Shown here: piece by piece, positions 1 through 14,023 of the stretch
Layout: the number at the start of each line of letters is the position of its first letter
How positions within the stretch are numbered: position 1 is the stretch's first letter
From: Varroa destructor
Taxonomy: Eukaryota; Arthropoda; Arachnida; Mesostigmata; Varroidae
Direction of reading: 5' to 3'
Length of the DNA stretch: 64,000 nucleotides
NCBI RefSeq assembly: GCF_002443255.2
Contig: NW_019211458.1
Coordinates: forward strand, 27,060,485-27,124,484
Made by a program: the position numbers and the translations under genes
The notes under the pieces: generated by a model
Seen by the model: only the letters and a program-made list of their open reading frames with translations
The model's database searches: none
Told to the model about the DNA's origin: nothing

Positions 1-3000
1 TTATATTTAAAATTTAATCTATTAATAGATTTGAACCGTTTGAGTTTGAAACGTACTTTTGAGTTTACGAGTGAAAACGTACTTTTGTTTTCGCGAAATT
101 TCCTTGAAGCCACATTGAACGACCGGACACATACGAAGTTAGGTTGTACAACTTTTCTTCTTTAGAATTCTACCCCTTCTACAGAAACGTACTGTTGTCC
201 GATTGAGTAATGATAGTGTATGGGGGTCGGAACTTGGAGGTAATGATTCTGGCTTCGAAATTTCCGGATAAGCTCTCGCTCCTACGGTATTATTTGTGAT
301 CTCGAGCCGCATTTCTCGATGAGGCTGGTGTCGGTCCAATTATAAATTCTTCAATTATATAGCTTCGTTGTTATTGTTATAAATAGAAAACAAAAATATA
401 GAGATTTTCATGGCAAAGGTGTCAAAATTCAACAAATTAAGTGGAAGGTCTATGGTCAACTGAGTAAAAGGGACGACGAGAATGAGTAGATAAAAACTCT
501 ATATATGAATACCCACGGCACTATACATACGTCTATGCACGTAAGGCAACAATAATGGTGATGAAGGTCAACGGTGACAATTTGTTTCGAGGCTGGTCTT
601 AAGCAACACTTAAGATGCTAAGCAAAATGATTTAGCCGCCTACGAGTAACAGACCATTGGAAAGAAAAACGAAAATTTCACTAAGGTCGTTTAATATAGA
701 GGTTTTTAATCGTTGAGATATGTTGGAGGCGCTGTAGGCCGTTGTTAGAAGGCAAATTCAAACGAAACGCAATGTCAGTGCGTGTGCAACCCTTTCGTGT
801 CAATAGATGCGGGTCGGAGACTCGTAAAAAACCGAGCAATTTCGAAGGCCGAGGCAGGGGCCCGCCATAGACGATGCGTGTAGGACACTGAATGCGAGAC
901 GAGCAAGTGACGCTCTGTATGTTCTAGATAACATTGCTGATTTTTGAAAATGTTTGCTGATACGAACATAATAATAACAGAAAACCAGACTAAGCAAACA
1001 ACGAGCGCCAAAGAAACCAATACCATTTTAAAGTTATCAGAAGTTCACAAGACGCTTGAAAACTGAATTTAATGATAAGAGTAATAATGTGATACTGATG
1101 AAATTGATGGTTTGGGGTTTTGAAGAGCGTATTCACATGGAAAACCCGCAAGGTGAGACGACGTTAAAAGACGCAAGGTTCTAGAGAAAACAAAAAATAA
1201 TAATAATAAACCTATACTGGTAGTTACATATGAAAAAAAAAAATAGTAATAGCTCATAGACGCTAAACGTATTTTAAGAAATGCACACACACATAAACGC
1301 AGGTAACATACTTATGGAACTTTAGGTAAAATCGGCCCAATATAAAAAATTGTTTGTCTCCTAGCACTTACGTAAAGAAAAACTTGTTTCATAGTCAAGA
1401 TCGACTTGTTAACGTATACTTTTTGTAGAATAGAATCTATACTATGATGATAATAAATACTATTACTGCTGCTGTTAATCTTAACGATCGCGTACGAACG
1501 GAGTAAAGATAGTTACTAGTTCTATATGTGCGATCTTTAGATCTATAAATACATATAATATTATGATGTAGTGACTCCAAAGTCCTCAGATAGGCCACAA
1601 CCGCCACCGTAAGCGAAACCTACCCAGTCTAGGAGAATTCATGAAATCTTTACAAATGTCAGTTGCCAGACTAAGCCTTACAATAGTTCCAGGCACTTAC
1701 TGGGAGCTCTCTATAAGCGATAGCAAAGGAAACGGACTACGATGCTTTTTACGGAATATGTGACCAGGTTTCGCAGATTTGCTACAAACTAGATTCGTTG
1801 GGAAAAATTTACCAATTGTGAAAATTATCTTATAATATATATATATATATATATATTACTTATATATAATATTACTAACAGGGCAATCTGAGTAAGAATG
1901 GTCATGCAACAATAAAAAAAAAAAAACCGTTAGGAAAAAATGAGAGGTCTGTGATCACACTGGCATTGAATTGAATTCGTATAGTTCTCTTCATACTAGG
2001 CCAATAATGAATTATTACTGTCACCTATGCTATGTGTAGCGTCGAAGAAAAGGTAAAATAGCAATACGAAATATTAAGTGCTTAGCTTTTTTCGGCCTGG
2101 CCGCCGTTAGAATCGAACAAGGCCGTGGACAAGAAGGTCTGAGGAGAATTAAGCTATTACCTTAAGCGAAAATGTTGTCTAGAAGCGACGATACCTATAA
2201 TGACGGGTAACTATTAAAAACGAGGATCAAGCGATACATTGTTTCTACCGTACTACTGGAATAGTTGCATTCTGAATTTCCACGTCAAGAATAGAATTTG
2301 TTAACCGGCAGAGCCCCTGCCTCTATCGTTCTATCAATGGAACGCAATTATCATAGGACGCAACAGGGACTGTTAAATAAATGCGAAACCTAACTAAAAC
2401 GAATATGATACTAATTGCTAGAGTTTTACTATTACCAAGCACTTTTTCACAGATAATGATCATTTCTTGGTTGATGATTTACTGCTATTACTTTGACAGT
2501 TAATCCTATTACTGATTCATCCATCCGTTGATTGGGTAGCGAATAGGACGGGAGCTGCGACGCTATTTCGTTATCGAAGCCATTACCTTGACCTTATTTC
2601 AGCAGAAAAGCTACCTCAGGTTTTCATACTGTTTTTAGCAAAACTTGTAGTGCAAAAAATCAATAGAAAATTCATTTTAGACTTTCAATCCCAAATGAAA
2701 TAAACTGAAGCGCCAAATCAAGTTTCCTTACAATGTGTTTTTATTAAGTTATAAAGTTAAGTACTCAATTGATAGATTAGCTGACGTTTGAAGCTATGAT
2801 ATAACCATGTCTAAGACAGGTCAGCAAATTATTTATAGCGCTCGCACCGCGTTGGTGAGCCCAAAACATTAAGTGGCAGATACAAAAAATAATAGATAAT
2901 AGAGGTAATAATGTTAGAAAACATGCGAACATACGTACTATTTTCAAAGAGCCCTCTAAAAGGTTGTAGTCTGTCGTTAAGAAATTTTCATTTCACCAGT

Positions 3001-6000
3001 ACCTGGCGGGAGATGCAACTAAACCAACCAGTCTACGCGTTCAACCTTAAACAGGGACTAGGTGAGAGAGGTTGCATTTACAAGGTAACTGTCGCAGAAC
3101 ACAAATCGAACCTTGTACATAGATCCAACCAAAGCTATAGTCAGAACCTTCAGTGCTCTCGTGACAGCCAGCGTAGGATCCGAGGTTGACACATATAAGC
3201 GTAACGCAAGGTGCGGTCAATGGCGTAATGATTATGATGTCATTGTTGGCGTCTGCACCACTTGCCGACCGCTCAGCATTTCTAAATTGAAAGAATAAGG
3301 GAAGAAAACGGATGATAATAATAATAATAATAGGAATAGTTATTTTTCAAATCGAACATGTTGGTATTATCATTAACGGATCCATAAATATCTGAGTCAT
3401 TCTGTTGGCATGCGAAAAAACGTGTAATTTGCTCAGGACAGACCTAATGATATAAATAGAATTCTACTTCGATTGATGCTTCAGAGCATTGAGTGGTTGT
3501 CGTCGTCTTCTCTACGGAATATTCGTACAATCAGCTGATTGGACAAATAGAATTCTCGTTTACCTGGAGAGTAAGTGACCAAGAGAGCTGTTTTCATTGA
3601 TACTTGGCCCAGCATTGCACAAATACTAAAACATAAATGTACTTCCTTCATTTTTATTTCTCGCATACATACAGTAAAAAAACTGCATACTACGCTAAGC
3701 GAGCCAAGCCTTACGATCGCAATGTCATTCGGATGATGTTTATTGTTATTTTCGGGTTACGTGAAGAGGAATCACAAGGTCTATAGAAACAATCTCGTAC
3801 GGTAATCGTCGACGTAGCCTATTCGGTACTAGGATCAAATGATGACTGCTGAAACTATTGAATGGTACGTCCAGCACCGCTGTTAGACAAGGACAATTGA
3901 AAACGTTAAATGTAAAATCTAGTGATCGGCTATGCTCCCTGTGAAAGGTCGCGAACAAAACATCCTTAAAGAAGCTGTACAACTTAACATGCCTAGGGAA
4001 AAACGAAGTTACTGCTAGCTAATCATTATAGATACATTTCGAAAATCACTTTGTGAAACCTAAATTTACAAAATAAACCACTAAGACAACAAAAAACCAT
4101 TTATACGATTCTTTAGAGACCAGGGAAAATACGAAATTGTTTCTGAGACTTTTATTATCCACCCTTGTTAATGCCTCAACGGCGACCTGTATATATATAA
4201 AAAAAAAAAACAGCTTTTTCAGCGAAAGTAGCCTCACGGATAAGGCAGAGATCTTAGAATTCCTCTACTACGGTTAATCAATTTTTAACGACAATTGGTG
4301 TGATACACGTTCGAGTGGTAACAAATGGTTAATTCGTAAATCCCACCATAGTCATTTAGTACTACGTTGCACGAGCATCAAACAAAGTGTGTCTTCATGG
4401 GCATTCCATTAGCATATCACTATAACAAAAAACACTCCTAATAACAACTTTGCTGGTTAAACTGTTTCAATAATCGTAGCTTATTGAAACGTCGAGACTC
4501 GTATGTAATGTCATCCATGGGCTGGACAATCGATATTTAGATTTTAGTCATAAAAGTGTTTTCAATTACAAACTGAAGGCCCTCGAATTTTTGCCCAAAC
4601 CTCACTTTGGACTCCCGATTCCGGGGTCCTTTTGAGTACCACTATGGAAGTGATACGCCTGGTAGCTACGTAACCTCTACATATGTCCTTGCAGTTTGCC
4701 CGGCATGCTCTTAATATTTCCTCTAACTTCGCCTTCGCCTTTATCGCACTGCCTTGCATTATTAAAAGACAGCCGTTGTTTTCGCATACATGCCAAAGAT
4801 ACACCCGATATAATTGATCTCCAAACGTTTAATTAACTGAATTATTATCTATTTTTTTTTCACATCTCTCTCACCCTATTACTATGATGTTGTATCGAAC
4901 AAATAGGCCCCTCGTCAACTGTTGTCGGGACCATTCTTCGGAGTCTGTCGTGGCAGGACAATGACGGTAGTTACTAAAGCTATAATGATTCGTGAATCCT
5001 ATCTAGCTCATCGATCATTGACGGACGTAACAGGTCCAGTTAGCGTGCTTATTGCGATCTACTACAACTAGCCCGTGATCCTCTACTTAACGTTTCCAGC
5101 GCTGTGGCCACCAATCGAAGACAATCGCAAACTTAGATCAGTTGGAAGTTAGCTTAATGATTACACAGAAAACCCATGCTTCACTTAGATAGAAAGTTAT
5201 ACATAACTCTAGGAAATTGTCACAAACGTATTTTCTAGTAAGATAAAGAAACTCATTAAACTGACTGCTTGTTGGGATTAAGCCATCAACCCGAAACAGG
5301 TTATTAATTAAGCTTTCGATAAGGATATCTGGGGAAAATTTCGGGGAAAGCGAAATAAAACTAGTCATATGGATATAGAGAACTCGATAGAATACAAGAA
5401 AAAGTCAAATACAATGCAATAACCTTAACAATAACTTGCTTTTCTGTAGACTATACACTAACAGCAGTTCTATAACGTGAATTTGTTTAATCCGTAAAGC
5501 CAAATAGTGGTCCCACAGCCTTGTTGAATTGTAAAGTCCGTACATATCTGGTTGGTCAGAAGGGAGGTGACTATAACGTCTTCCTTCCTGACCCAAAGAC
5601 CCGACAGAAGGTCAAGCCTTCGCTTTTCCTCTGTTGGCTGAAGTTTATTGCATGCGTGTACTTCATTGCGTGATCTATACTGGCGAGGGTAAGCAATAAC
5701 ACCTTGACTTGAATCATTTATTTTATGAATTGCCGTAATCAATGGTTTTAAGGGAGATATAGTTAGACAACTATATTTCTATATCTATATATGAGTATTC
5801 TCAATTGTCTTCACAAATACAAACAATAGTTTTACGTGCGGTACCGCTGTTCAGACCATTGGTTTCCAATACGAAACAAATATTTATTTCCGATAGTTAG
5901 TAAACACATGGGAAGCTCATGCAAAAGGAACACTGGTAAAGATGTAGACGGCTATTTCGCTGAGAACAACTGTGGTAAGCCAGAACGGTCTGAAAAGTGC

Positions 6001-7074
6001 CAAGAAACCGGAATGTGGAACAGCACGACTTCTTGGAACTGACTTCTTGGAAGTCCCGATACGAGCAGCCTTTCTGACCTTTTATGGGACATTTTATATG
6101 ACTAAACATTTTATGGGAATACGCCAGGAACTATTTCCTCAAATGGTCCATACATGCGGACCAACTGTAGGACTCGTTGTCTATATCTAGGCGATAGACA
6201 AGCGTCTACTGTAAAAGTAACTGCTCTTATTATAACAATTGTTCTTATCAATGGATTAATTCGCCAAGTTTTTTTTACAACATACGAGCGGTTCGTTTTA
6301 TCGGACTGCATTATCCATACAGCTATTTATGTTGGCAGTGTATCACAATGTGCAAAACGGCATGAAGTTGCTCTTCTGGCTCAAAGTTACTCAAATGGAT
6401 ACGAAATTTTTCAGTTTATATATCGTACAATAGTTGCCGATTGTTATTATCACAGCGACACTCGCGGTAGCGCAGAACAAACAACCAAATGGCCAACCTA
6501 ATTGCCGAGCTGGTGTACAGTCAGTCTCTCGATTTGACTAGGTATATCTTCTTGCCCCGTTTTTCTTACGTACGTATTATATGCACAAAGAGATTAAACG
6601 TTAATTAAAGCAATGCTTTAGTATTTGTTGAATTCATTTAGTTCGTCAATTTTTCGGCTCTTTAAATACGGGTGGGCAAAAATTTAAACTACTCGACATT
6701 AAACCATCCTACGTAACGGCAGGTCTAAGTCACAGCGCGTTTTGATTTTCATATGCCGAAACGATGTGGGCAATCTGTCTCTCATTATCAAAAAAAGAAA
6801 AAGCTTAATGCTATCGTTATAAATGTCCTGAATAATGTTGTTTATTATTCGTATAATTGGAATATTTTGATGTCCCTATACAATACCCATTCAACTGTCG
6901 TCCATTTATACAGCGGTGTCATATATTGAGCTCAATCTTCATCTACAAAATGCTTCATTTCGTCTACTTCGTTTATATCGTAAAAGAACCCCATCGTCGT
7001 AAGTAAGAGGAAAAAACTTACGCATTACTTCGATTCGCTAATTTTATATGGCTTGGTATTTGTATCCCTAGTAG
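1..7074. other. gene-poor AT-rich DNA
   Basis: I recognise no gene here. Open frames are short and overlap on both strands, as expected by chance. The most protein-like are a Cys-containing minus-strand frame at 4562-4804 and a plus-strand frame ending at a possible donor (GTAAGC) near 5974; neither has enough support to be called. Only simple repeats are clear. Confidence 0.5.
1835..1857. repeat. (TA)n microsatellite
   Basis: A run of alternating T and A of about 23 bases, followed by a second short AT run ending near 1870. Confidence 0.85.
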
Positions 7075-7284
7075 TTGTTATTAGATAATAATCCCTTGCC
7101 TTTCTTGGGTAATGTCGATATTCAACGAATTACTGAAATTTACTGTGTAGGCTGGAACAAATATAACTTTGCTTTTTCTCTCGCGAAGGCTACTGAGTTA
7201 AAACTCATATTTTTGAAGGAAAAAAGTGCCAGCTTATCTTTCGACTGCGACAACTTCAATGAAATCGATGAGTTTAAGCAGTGA
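7075..7284 (+). CDS. candidate exon, possible relative of the secreted-protein gene
   Basis: A 69-codon plus-strand frame with plausible acceptors (ccctag, then tag) just before it; it ends at TGA or at a possible GTGAAC donor. Its middle reads YNFAFSLAKATELK and its end SASLSFDCDNFNE. These align loosely by eye with YNIALFARYRVGDK and GSVNLTPCDDS in exon 3 of the gene at 15511-19633. The match is weak and covers only this segment; no signal-peptide exon was found upstream. A 161-codon frame runs antiparallel across the same DNA, so strand and reality are both uncertain. Confidence 0.22.
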   Translation: MLLDNNPLPFLGNVDIQRITEIYCVGWNKYNFAFSLAKATELKLIFLKEKSASLSFDCDNFNEIDEFKQ

Positions 7285-10200
7285 ACGCACACGGGATGAC
7301 AACAGCACGACGCTGGCTGGCTTAGTTTCCATCTAAAAGATCTTCGAAGAAAATCTACGTTAACTATAATTGCCCGAAGAACGTTTCTGTTACGTGACTC
7401 TTTTAGCAATTCAGATCGATTCTTGCCGGACATTTCTAACCAAATCGTTGTTGAATAGTAAAAATCGGGAAATGAACTTTCTTGAACACTCGCAAAATCG
7501 TGTCTTGTCAACCGGCATACCCGTTTCCAGACCCAGACTCTTGCGATGCTGACAAGATGGCGATAATAGTGGAGAAGAGGGTTTTGCAACGGCGTCTGCC
7601 TTAGCATTGGACCATCTGTATGCAAACGATCGTTCGCACAAAGCAGTATACGAAACCAAACATTGTTTATACATAGTTCGAACCTGTTTTAAAAAGCATA
7701 TTAGATAGCGACTTTCCTTTACTTCAAAAAGCTCTTACCTGTACAGAAACGTTTCACTAATCAGATACCATATTTGCATTGATTTACGTTTACACGGATT
7801 ACGTATGTGATAGTGTCGAGCGTGACCGACTGCTTACAGTGAGGCAACTTGGCTTTTTTGACCCCACAATCGTTATGTAGGGTAGTAAGGATTATAGGCA
7901 CCGTTGTGGTCTTTTTTTTCTTCTTATACACGATACATGTTAACCCTAGACACGGCGAATGGCTGAGAATTTTCGAAACGTGGGCAAGAAAATGTCTTCT
8001 GATTTCTAATTATCTGAAGGTGCAAGACATGAAAAAGCACACTTAACGATGTAAATACATTATCGGGTAGATATGAATTAAGCTCCTCTGGTAATTGTAA
8101 ACGTAGATTTACCTAAAAGGTTCGTGTATGTGGCCTTTTAAGGTGTTTTTACAGAAACGTTTAGGTGGCTGCAATAACCGACCGATTCTAATCGAATCAT
8201 CTGTGAACCGATTGATTGATTGATTATCGTATTGGCTCCGGCTTGTTTTGCTAACACATACGACGCCTTCTTCGGCAATATCTCCTTCGGATAATACAAT
8301 TGCATAGTTGTTTGCGTTAGCTGGTCGATCCATTAGATTCTCTTTGTCGCTAAAACGTTCGCGAATCAAATTACCCCCGTCACTTACCCCTAAGCGTCAT
8401 TGACTTTGTCACCCGAGCTTGGTATATACATGAGCTTCATAAGCCACTTGCCTCATTACTGTTGTTCGGGGCAGGTAAGTTATCGTTACTCCATTTAGTA
8501 TCTTAGGGTTGCTTGATGCAAACCTTAGGAAGGCGAAAATTAAGCTTAATAGAGGATCTACCTCAATGAATTTCAACATTTTAACAACAGCTTTTCCGAA
8601 CTGACACACTTCGAAAAAGGCCAAATGTGTATTTTCACCACACACTTACAAACAATTACAGAATAAAGCGTGGCTGAACACATCCTCGTTACAGAGCTGT
8701 GTTTTTTATTGGTGGGCGTAAAAAAAAAAGAACAGACTATGCTACCATCTTTCTAGAACAGAAAACGAACGACAAAAAATTGGACGCCATTTCGAAGATG
8801 CTATTTTTTTTATCGAACATAAAAGGTTTATTTAAAGCCGTACTCACACTGGTTAAAACAGTTCTGGTCACATAGCGTAGTGTTGATTCGGCCCATCTGA
8901 AATGTGTACGTCTGGGTTAAAACAGTTCTGGTCACATAGCGTAGTGTTGATTCGGCTCATCTGAAATGTGTACGTCTGAACTATCGCGCCGACGATTCCG
9001 TACGTAGTGAATAACGCAAAGTCATACAACTCCGTTTGTGGTTCCGTAAGGAACCTTAAGACCTAGTTGAATTGCAGGTCCCAGCAGTAGAAATAAATGC
9101 CAAGTGTTCATATTTAGTTCAAGAAGACTATGCATACATTAGTCATGTGTATCTCAAAATCAGGTTCAAAGGTGAGTTCCCCTAATAGGGAGTGGTCTTA
9201 GTTTTTTACGTACGGCCAGAAGCGGGTTAATTCGAACAACTGGAGAAACTTACATCTACATTCACATCCAACTAAAGGGCGTGAACCTAGGACACACATA
9301 ACCGAGGTACTAATCAGCAATTTTAGTGGTCGTCCACAATTGCAGTTAGGTTAGGTTAAAATTGACTTGACTAGAAAACGGCTTCATAGATAAGGATGCA
9401 GTATTGCATTATACCTCGGTAATTATGGTTGCGGCGTCAATATCTATGTAGCTCTAAGTAGCGAAGCCGCTAGTAATAAACTGCGAATTTCTCAGCATCA
9501 TGCGAACCTTTATACCAAAATTTGGGCTAAATTTACCTAGCAGTTAAAACGATAAAGCTAATGTTTGCGGTGCGCATCTTTATATTCGGCAGCACTAGCG
9601 CAGTATGTTTCCCAATATACAGCTGGATACGTTTGCTGTTCATGGCCAACTGCTGGCCGCGAGACCTAACATCGTGAGAGCTATATGGGACCGTTCAACC
9701 CACGTAAATAACTTGTAGTAATACAGCTGTAATTTCTTGGGGAATCCTAACGTTGCTCGTTTGACGTCTACCGTTAATCGTTTGCCGATACCACATCTGG
9801 CAGTGTGCGCCCCAGTAGAGCACTAATCGGCACCCCGCCTTTGGCGTTCCCGCAGGCGGACTGCTTTTCGTCAGTACGATCCGATAAGCAAAGAGAAGTT
9901 CAAACGGCGCTATCTTTAATTCTTCGCTTAAGTATATATTTAGAAAAAAAACCCAGAAAAGCAGTTTCTAGAGTAAGCTGTGTCCTTCTGCCACCCGCCA
10001 AGAAACATAACCTTTCAGTGATTGTTTAAATCATGCGCTCTATCGAGAGCTGTTTTGACGTTCTCTATGAAATTCTCCTTGGTGTAACAAGTTGTCCGCC
10101 ACAATGGCGTATAAACCTTCAAAGGAGCGCTGCGTAGACTTTAGTTTCCGGATTATGGCACGCGATGTCGTCCTTTGAACCGGTACGATCTGAACGAAAC

Positions 10201-10971
10201 GTGTGCACTAGTCGACTAACACAAAGACATGAAAAGCTTTAGCATCTGAAGCGTTTCCGAAAGCGTCCATAGGTCTAATCCTACCTTGTCAAAGGGACGC
10301 TTTCGTACCAAGTGAAGCGAGTCACGCCATTTGGACCCTGTTTTCGTCCCTGGCAAATGTCACCGATGTTTCCGGGATTCGTATTGTCAGCCCAGTCTCG
10401 GTAAATAAGCGTTTTTTAACGCATAACAATGTCTTCCGCATTCTAACAGGCGTGTCTGCCCCCCCCCCCCGCCTCCTCTGGTTCCCAGTGGTAGAGGGTG
10501 GTTGCTCTCGTCACCTGGGACGATTGAACGAGGAGCAGCGCTTTCTATCTCTCGACTTTGTAGATTAGGCCATCCGTAAACTTTTTTGGGTTTTGGGATA
10601 ATTGCACATACTAAATGCCTCTGATTAGGCGTTTAGTACGAAATCCCTTCCAATTAAGCAATCACCTTCCGTCGTAATCGGCGTCCATTCAAATGTTTAC
10701 ATTGACCACGGCGATTTCCCGATCTGCGTAAGGCCTCATATGGACCGAGTAGAGAAGGCTAGGCCCAAGAAGCAGTTCAGCTCTTTAGTTGACGGCGAGC
10801 ATGCAAAATTGCCACTACTCGGATCTTCTTGGGATCCTATGTTTATGGAATGTCCGTTTTGCGCCCTAGATGCAATTTTCTGGGTGGTAAAAATTCATTC
10901 CTTTGCAGCAAATGTAGGCTCACGAAGTGACTTATGACCGGTTCCTTTTGTAAATTACGTGGGCCTCGAGA
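7285..10971. other. no confident gene
   Basis: Mostly AT-rich DNA with a 64-bp tandem duplication at 8851-8978 and a run of about twelve C residues near 10459. The 9.7-10.9 kb part is less AT-rich and has several minus-strand open stretches, for example around 9715-9880 and 10660-10790. They could be further exons of the minus-strand fragment at 10972-11759, but no splice chain could be established. Confidence 0.4.
8851..8978. repeat. 64-bp direct tandem duplication
   Basis: Two adjacent 64-base units (8851-8914 and 8915-8978), each starting ggttaaaacagttctgg and ending tgtacgtctg. They differ at one base (ggcccatc versus ggctcatc). There are exactly two units and no third partial one. The near identity suggests a recent tandem duplication; no coding frame is evident. 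Confidence 0.95.
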
Positions 10972-11759
10972 TCAGATGCGCTCTACCTCTTCTGGAAATG
11001 TCAGCTTAGCCTTAAAAGACGTCCACATCGCTGGAGTTTCCTTGAACATCGTTTCTCCTATATCCGTCTCGAAGTACGGCCTTGCCGTAAGGCTATTACC
11101 TGTAAAATCCATTTGCCGAACATCGTACTGTCTTGTCTACGGAAAGACGGGCGATGAGAGCGTTTCTGTTGTGTTGTCATCGCCTGCGTTTAAGCGCTTG
11201 TCACAAGCCGCTCGACGCCCGCGACCAACGCCGAGTATTGTTGTCGACTTTGCCTAGCTTGTTATCTGAGACTCGATCCACCGTCAGTGCTACCAAAATG
11301 CTCCGAATAAGAAAGCGGTTACTGGCCATATGCGATTTTTTCAGCTTTATGCAGCCCCTTCTCTATGAATCTGAGCCTTATTTACCTATGAATGGTGATA
11401 CTCCTAATATTCGCGGCGCTCATCATCACAATATATGTATTTTTTTTTGTTCAAACAGTCGTTATTATCGAGGATGTGTTGCTGTAAGCGTTAAGGATAT
11501 TTTTAGCGAGCGAATGAGCACAGAAAAAATGATCGTTACTGTCGTATCCTCGTGCCATTTTCGCTGGATTTAAGCTTCGCCGTCTCTTCTTGTAATCACC
11601 ATGTCTGTGCGGTGAAACCCTTAGGGACTTCGTGCTCGCAGTACACGAAAATATGCTTTATCCAATCAATTTCTGCCGCGGCTAACACTCGGAATCTGAT
11701 TTCGGGTTTCCGGTCTTTGCTAAACAAAATACTCATGAAGTCCATTCTTTCTGGAAGTA
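10972..11759 (-). CDS. candidate exons of a paralogue of the secreted-protein gene (fragment)
   Basis: Two minus-strand open blocks. The first, 11759-11605, follows a possible acceptor (ttttcattaaag) in phase 1. It contains DFMSILFSKDRK and, further on, IFVYCEHEVPKGF, which line up with VSLF...FNVL and ILVYCEEKTNP in exon 2 of the gene at 15511-19633. The second, 11136-10972, follows a gtag acceptor in phase 0. It contains ETDIGETMFKETP and SFKAKLTFPEE, loosely matching exon 3. The order and the phases (1, then 0) mirror the better gene. No clean donor ends the first block, and no convincing signal-peptide exon joins it; a hydrophobic frame starting near 11943 runs into a stop without a donor. 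This could be a diverged gene, a pseudogene, or a chance resemblance. The alignment was made by eye only. Confidence 0.33.
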
Positions 11760-12596
11760 CTTTAATGAAAATAGATGACTGAGTCGTGTAGTTGATATTA
11801 GGAGCCCGGAGGGAATGAACGGCTTCTAAGGGAAATGGCTGACCAAAGCGGGCCGCCTATACGATACGCTATACAACATAAGAACTATATTTTAGTTTCC
11901 ATCTCTTGAAAGAGACAGAAACAGAAGAAATGAGAAAAGAAACATCTCTTGGAGACAAGAAACGGTGCAAAAAAATGCAATTGGCCACGTGCAATGCTCA
12001 AACGACACTTTTCGACCTACCAGTGGACGCTTGAACGCCAGCTTACCCTGGTACGCCTGCTCGTAGGACCGCAAGCATATTGTGACTGTTTGTCCTGTTC
12101 TCATTATCACTAGCTCATTTAAAGCTAACGGAATCTGTCGAAGTAAAGAATTTCTTCAATAGCTGTGCTTGCACTCGACTCTGAATGAATCAAAAGGAAA
12201 AACAACACCGCTTATGCTGTACCTTTGAGCTACGCAAATTTCATCATAGCTGCATGATCAATAGGCAGTGAGTATTTCACGACTCTAACGTGCAATAATT
12301 GTAGCCTTACTATGTATGAAACGTTAGACAGTTAATATTTTTCAATAAAAAAAAGTAACATTATCAAAGGTCAAGTGTGCAAGGTAGCTTCATTGTGGGC
12401 ATGATCTATGGCGAGACCTCAACTAAAAGAAACAAGCACTACCGAATGTCAGCAGAACGGCAGTGTTACTAGCCACTTACATTTTATACGAAGTACTGAA
12501 ATTTGTATCGCTCAATATCGACTGGTTTGTTAGCTAAAATCAAAAAAGCTAAGAATATGGAAAAATCCTTATGCTTCAATCATAAATCAAACTTGA

Positions 12597-12668
12597 GGCC
12601 ATTCTAGGTCGAAGACGCCGCAATGGATTCCTCATAGTTGCAAGTCTAGCGCCCTAACCATTCTGCCA
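12597..12668 (-). repeat. possible tRNA-derived SINE head or tRNA pseudogene
   Basis: The minus strand starts with TGGCAGAATGG, which fits an internal A box. About 35 bases on comes an anticodon-like loop CTTGCAA, and about 15 bases later TCTTCGACCT, a poor B box. The stems do not close into a full cloverleaf, so this is not a working tRNA gene. A SINE head is the natural reading, but only one copy was seen in the window. Confidence 0.25.
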
Positions 12669-13873
12669 GGAAGCGAGATATCACGCTTTATTTCCCTTAT
12701 TTGCAATTGTAGAATATCCGTAAATGATTCAAAAGGATACATTTGATGGTAAAAGTAAAATCCAAGTGATTCTGATTATACGATACCTATCTCAGGAACC
12801 TTATGACCTGGACAAAAAACAAATTTGACAGCAATTAAAGAGCTTTTTACGTTATATACACATAGCAACAACCAAACGACAATAATAAAATCCAATTTTA
12901 CAACTTATCTACTTAAAAATAAATTATTCGCAATCTAATAAAGTACAATTCTAGGTTCGAAAGCTCAATTTCCAGTAAGATGTTCAGGGTACAATGCACC
13001 TTTTCTCTCGTTTGTTTTTACTCGAGGCAGATTTTATCGAGGCGACAGTACTTCTTTTATTCATATACGTTTATAGATGTCGATTATTTCAGTAACTGAT
13101 TTATTCCAAATGAAACTGACCTGCATGTTTTTGCTGAACGGTTGCTATATGGATTAGTATGAAAGATAAACCGAGAGAGACTCTCCAAAGCATTTGTCTC
13201 GGCTAGTTTGAACCTGTCAGGTACCCGTCGAAATTGACCAACGAATAGCTTCGTTGTTCTTCAAAAAATAGGCACAAAAAGACAGGTAGATGTATATGCA
13301 AGTTAGAAAATAAGGAGCTCAGCAATACAGAATGGCTCGTATACTTTAGGACAGATTTGAATTTGGCGGGCTGTTTTTTTTTTTATTACCGAGATTCCTA
13401 TACACATGACGTTAGGAACTACGGCGAAATCAGTACGTTTTAGAACAACGTTTTATCACGTCCGAGTGACAAATAGAGCGCTGATTTATCGATATGGGCA
13501 AATTTCAGCAGCTATTACTAAATCTTGAAACTGTATAGAACGTTAGCACGTTTATTTATAGCCCACAAAATTACGAATGGGCATGGGCTTGTAGCAGAAT
13601 ACAGAATCGCTAGACAACTCAATGGGCAATCCGTTACGGTACGGACTCGATGGGGGGATGGAGTTGATTGACGCCGTCCAATCTTACTCTGGATCGCCAA
13701 AATAGACAAACAATTTAGCACTAACAGCTGTCACGTTTAGATACGATAAATGACTGTGAAAGTATGAATATACTATCGTATAAAATCGCGTAGATCGTAC
13801 ATTTTTACCTTGGCAAGCATCAAATACATTAGTTATTCAATCGTATTTCGTTGGGCGCGTACGCGGACGCTCC

Positions 13874-14023
13874 CTATTTATTCACGTCCACAGATACCGG
13901 AACGCCATCGTCTATGCAAATGCTCAGCTGCCCTGTTGGCATAACTTTTTTTTCTGGCGTTTACTTCAGATCTAGTTTAGCAGAAGTTACAAACAATGCT
14001 ATATCTGATTGTTTACGAATGAA
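13874..14023 (-). pseudogene. possible broken exon related to exon 3 of the secreted-protein gene
   Basis: A minus-strand block after the acceptor-like actgtag. It reads SDIALFVTSAKLDLK, then an in-frame TAA, then VMPTGQLSICIDDGVP. The two parts resemble NIALFARYRVGDK and INTGSVNLTPCDDS of exon 3 in the gene at 15511-19633, at similar spacing. The TAA and the stop at 13874-13876 argue for a pseudogene or a sequence error. A 72-codon open frame on the opposite strand covers the same DNA. This is a weak call. Confidence 0.2.

Noticed and set aside
7140..7625. 161-codon minus-strand open frame
   Set aside because: About the longest frame expected by chance in 64 kb of AT-rich DNA; no motif or splice support, and it overlaps a more protein-like plus-strand block.
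11133..11573. 146-codon plus-strand open frame
   Set aside because: Chance-level length with no recognisable motif; the minus strand here shows resemblance to a better-supported gene.
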